A stretch of 64,000 nt of DNA from Streptomyces sp. NWU339. Its GTDB lineage: Bacteria > Actinomycetota > Actinomycetes > Streptomycetales > Streptomycetaceae. Numbering within the stretch: the first letter of the stretch is position 1; every line of letters begins with the position of its first letter. Under the pieces are notes generated by a model. The model was not told the origin of the DNA, searched no databases, and worked only from the letters and a program-made list of their open reading frames with translations. This document shows positions 62,163-64,000 of the stretch, piece by piece. Location: contig NZ_QFRK01000009.1 in the NCBI RefSeq assembly GCF_003143855.1, positions 131,192-195,191 of the forward strand, written 5' to 3'. The translations under genes and the position numbers were made by a program.

Positions 62163-63512
62163 TCAGTCCGGCATCCGGTGTGTCCCGGGCGCCGGCCACA
62201 CCGCCCAGTGCCTGCCGGGGAACGGGGACGCCACCCGGACGAGCAGGGCCGTGAGTGCCAGCAGCGCGGCGGTGACGGCCGTCGCGCTGGCCAGCCACTG
62301 CGGGGCGAGCGCGAGGCGGACGGCTCGGGACAGGAAGACGGACGGGAAGGACGGGCCGTAGGCGTGCGCCCCGACCAGGGCCGCGGGTACGACGACCGCC
62401 GGCGCGAGCACCAGTGCGCCGGGGCGCACCACCAGGACCAGGGCCAGCGCCGTGCAGAGCACCGACAGGCCGACGGTGAGGGCGTGCAGGCCCAGTGCGG
62501 AACCGTCGCAGTGCGGGGGGAAGTGGGCCACCGCGCACAGGGCGAGAGCCACCGCGGCGAGCCAGCTGGACCAGGTCAGGGACCGGCCCGCCTGTTCGGG
62601 CGGACGCTCGGGGGCGGCGCCGGCGGGTCTCCGGCCGGGCCGCGTGCCCTGCCCCGTTCGCGCGCGGGGCCGGTGGTGCCTGATCCGGTGTCTCGAGCGC
62701 AGGGCCGCCGCGCCCCGGGCACCGCGGTGGACGGTCCGGTATCCGGCCTCCGGCGTCGTTCCGCGCCCGTCCCCGGCTTCCTCGTCGTCCCGGATGCTCC
62801 TCCGGGTCCCGCCCCCGTCCCGGCCGCTGTTCCCGGCTCGGTACGGGGCTCGGTGCCGGTCTCCGTACGCGTCGTCGTCCTGGTCGCCGTGGTCGTCCTC
62901 GGAGCGGGACGGGGCCGGCGGGACCGTCGTCGGGCTGCCGGAGCGTTCCGGTGGCTCCTGCGCGGCCAGCCGGTCTATCAGCTCGATCAGTTCCTCGACG
63001 GAGCGGCCGGAGGCTGCGGCCCGCAGCGCCTCCTCACGGCAGTGGGGCGCCAGTTCCTCGTTCTGCAGCAGCGCCACCAGCCGGGTCACGTCCGCCACGG
63101 GACGGTGCGCCGCCGCGGCCCGGATCACCTCGTCGGCGCTGTCGGCGTCGCGGGGCGGCCGGGTCAGCAGGGCGACCAGACGGGCGACGTCCTCCACGGA
63201 CCGGCTCACTCCGACGGCGCGCAGGGCGTCGACCACGGCCGGCGTGTGCTCGGGCGAGCGTGCCAGCGACGTGATGAGGTCGGCGACCTCCTCCAGGGGG
63301 CGGTCCGACACCACCGCGCACATCAGGCCGCCGACGGCGTCCCCGGTGCTGAGCGGGGCCGGGTCCAGCAGGCCGGTGCCGGTGGCGGAGACCGTCGGGG
63401 CGGACGGAGGGGGCATCGTCGGCGGTGCCGGCGGGAGGGCCGGGTCCGTCCCGGCGGGTATCGCGGATCCGTTCGAGGTGTTCGAGGAGGGTGATGAAGA
63501 GCAGGTGGTCAT
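62163..63512 (-). CDS. Membrane protein with 33-residue helical repeats
   Basis: 449 residues, ATG at 63512 with GGAG six bases upstream. After a Pro-rich leader, repeats with exactly 33-residue spacing begin at R71, R104, R137 and R170, each starting R-[SP]-[VL]-x-[ED]-[VL]-x-x-L-[IV]-x-x-L (RPLEEVADLITSL, RSVEDVARLVALL, RPVADVTRLVALL, RSVEELIELIDRL). Each unit looks like a helix pair of the HEAT type. A long disordered, charged linker (about 190-325) leads to about four transmembrane helices at the C-terminus. A membrane-tethered binding scaffold is a fair guess; no function is known to me. Confidence 0.75.
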   Translation of the reverse strand: MTTCSSSPSSNTSNGSAIPAGTDPALPPAPPTMPPPSAPTVSATGTGLLDPAPLSTGDAVGGLMCAVVSDRPLEEVADLITSLARSPEHTPAVVDALRAVGVSRSVEDVARLVALLTRPPRDADSADEVIRAAAAHRPVADVTRLVALLQNEELAPHCREEALRAAASGRSVEELIELIDRLAAQEPPERSGSPTTVPPAPSRSEDDHGDQDDDAYGDRHRAPYRAGNSGRDGGGTRRSIRDDEEAGDGRGTTPEAGYRTVHRGARGAAALRSRHRIRHHRPRARTGQGTRPGRRPAGAAPERPPEQAGRSLTWSSWLAAVALALCAVAHFPPHCDGSALGLHALTVGLSVLCTALALVLVVRPGALVLAPAVVVPAALVGAHAYGPSFPSVFLSRAVRLALAPQWLASATAVTAALLALTALLVRVASPFPGRHWAVWPAPGTHRMPD

Positions 63513-63736
63513 GCTCGGCTCCATGAAGAAGGCGGAGGCCGCTCCTCGCCCCGGACGTACGAAGAGCGACGTTACGTGGACCATTACTAGGCGCCCTCGC
63601 CCCGCACGGCCACTCGGCTGGGCCATGGGTATGACCTGTAATGCTCCATGCGTCCGGCGGATGCCATAGCCGGGGCCGTTACCGGGCATCCAGACAGAGA
63701 GACCGTTGCCTCGCCGCGCTTGGAGGAGGACACCCC

Positions 63737-64000
63737 GTGGACACCACCACCGTGGTAATCGTCGCCGCCGTCGTCGCAGCCGCCGTGCTGGCCTGCGCCG
63801 TGGCCGTCCTGGTGCGGCTGGTCCGCACCCGGCGGGCGTTGCGGGACGCCGGTCTGCCCACGGGCCCACGTTGGGTGTTCTGGGGTGCGGTCCTCTACCT
63901 GGTGCTGCCGGCCGATCTGTTGCCCGACCCGGTCTATCTGGACGACATCGGCGTCCTGCTGCTCGCCCTGCGCACCATGCGCGGCTCCCTCGGCGCACGT
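63737..64000 (+). CDS. DUF1232 (YkvA-like) membrane protein, 3' end outside window
   Basis: The first 88 codons are present, from a GTG at 63737 behind GGAGGAGGA. An N-terminal membrane helix (about residues 6-30) is followed by a short basic loop and then the DUF1232 signature: LYLVLPADLLPDPVYLDDIGVLLLALRTMR, which matches the 'P-x-DL-x-P-D...D-D' pattern of YkvA-like proteins. Their function is unknown. Divergent from the repeat membrane protein. Confidence 0.8.
   Translation, partial: MDTTTVVIVAAVVAAAVLACAVAVLVRLVRTRRALRDAGLPTGPRWVFWGAVLYLVLPADLLPDPVYLDDIGVLLLALRTMRGSLGAR

Overview
The window is a piece of a Streptomyces chromosome, or that of a close relative. G+C is very high, GTG starts are frequent, and several families are typical of the genus: two S-adenosyl methyltransferases of the PF04672 (DUF574) type, a DUF5753 regulator with a DUF397 partner, a SpoIIE phosphatase with a fused anti-sigma-like ATPase, snapalysin, a streptogrisin-type protease, and several roadblock/LC7 proteins. 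The mix of secreted enzymes, stress genes, regulators, remnants and lineage-restricted genes suggests a chromosome arm rather than the core. I saw no rRNA, tRNA, insertion sequence, prophage or CRISPR array.

Layout. 1-8.8 kb: the end of a GH31 alpha-xylosidase, a methyltransferase, a secreted phospholipase A2, a large KatE-type catalase, an AhpD-like protein, MsrA and an AraC/VOC pair. 8.9-18.3 kb: a short UvrA-like ATPase, an anti-sigma-like ATPase, a decayed DUF2269-like membrane gene, a FemAB/CelD-like acyltransferase, a truncated GlxA-type regulator, an S1 protease behind a LacI-type palindrome, snapalysin and an aldo/keto reductase. 18.4-29.7 kb: a tightly overlapping livF-G-H-M-K importer operon, a MerR (TioE-like) regulator divergent from an erythromycin-esterase-family gene, a PucR regulator and a giant LuxR regulator. 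29.9-31.4 kb: a secreted cutinase/polyester-hydrolase homologue and a small Cys/His-rich protein.

31.5-42.1 kb is the most system-like accessory region. Ten genes all run leftward. P450, ferredoxin, ferredoxin reductase and a LysR regulator form one block. Two phosphotriesterase-like proteins, an FAD hydroxylase, an HSL-type esterase, an MBL hydrolase and a CocE-type hydrolase form the second. Similar T-N11-A (LysR-type) sites lie in front of both blocks. One phosphotriesterase-like protein keeps all six metal ligands; its partner has lost five of six, so it looks like a pseudoenzyme. I read the region as a LysR-controlled pathway that oxidises and then hydrolyses an ester- or lactone-containing compound. 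The substrate is not evident from sequence.

42.3-50.8 kb: a second methyltransferase, the DUF5753/DUF397 module, a conserved protein of unknown function, a multidomain SpoIIE phosphatase, an FprA-like ferredoxin-NADP reductase and a secreted lamin-tail-domain protein. 50.8-60.5 kb looks like a hypoxia/redox region: GH65 phosphorylase/hydrolase, a DevS/DosS-like two-GAF kinase, a DevR-like response regulator, a STAS protein, a flavohemoprotein, and an operon of three roadblock proteins around a PatA-like protein. Palindromes with DosR-box geometry (GGGCC-N4-GGCCC) recur in front of these genes and could tie them into one regulon. 60.9-64 kb: two proteins of unknown function, one carrying exact 33-residue helical repeats plus membrane segments, and the start of a DUF1232 membrane protein.

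Many genes end in long perfect stem-loops, listed separately. Functional calls rest on motifs recognised by eye; no database search was run.
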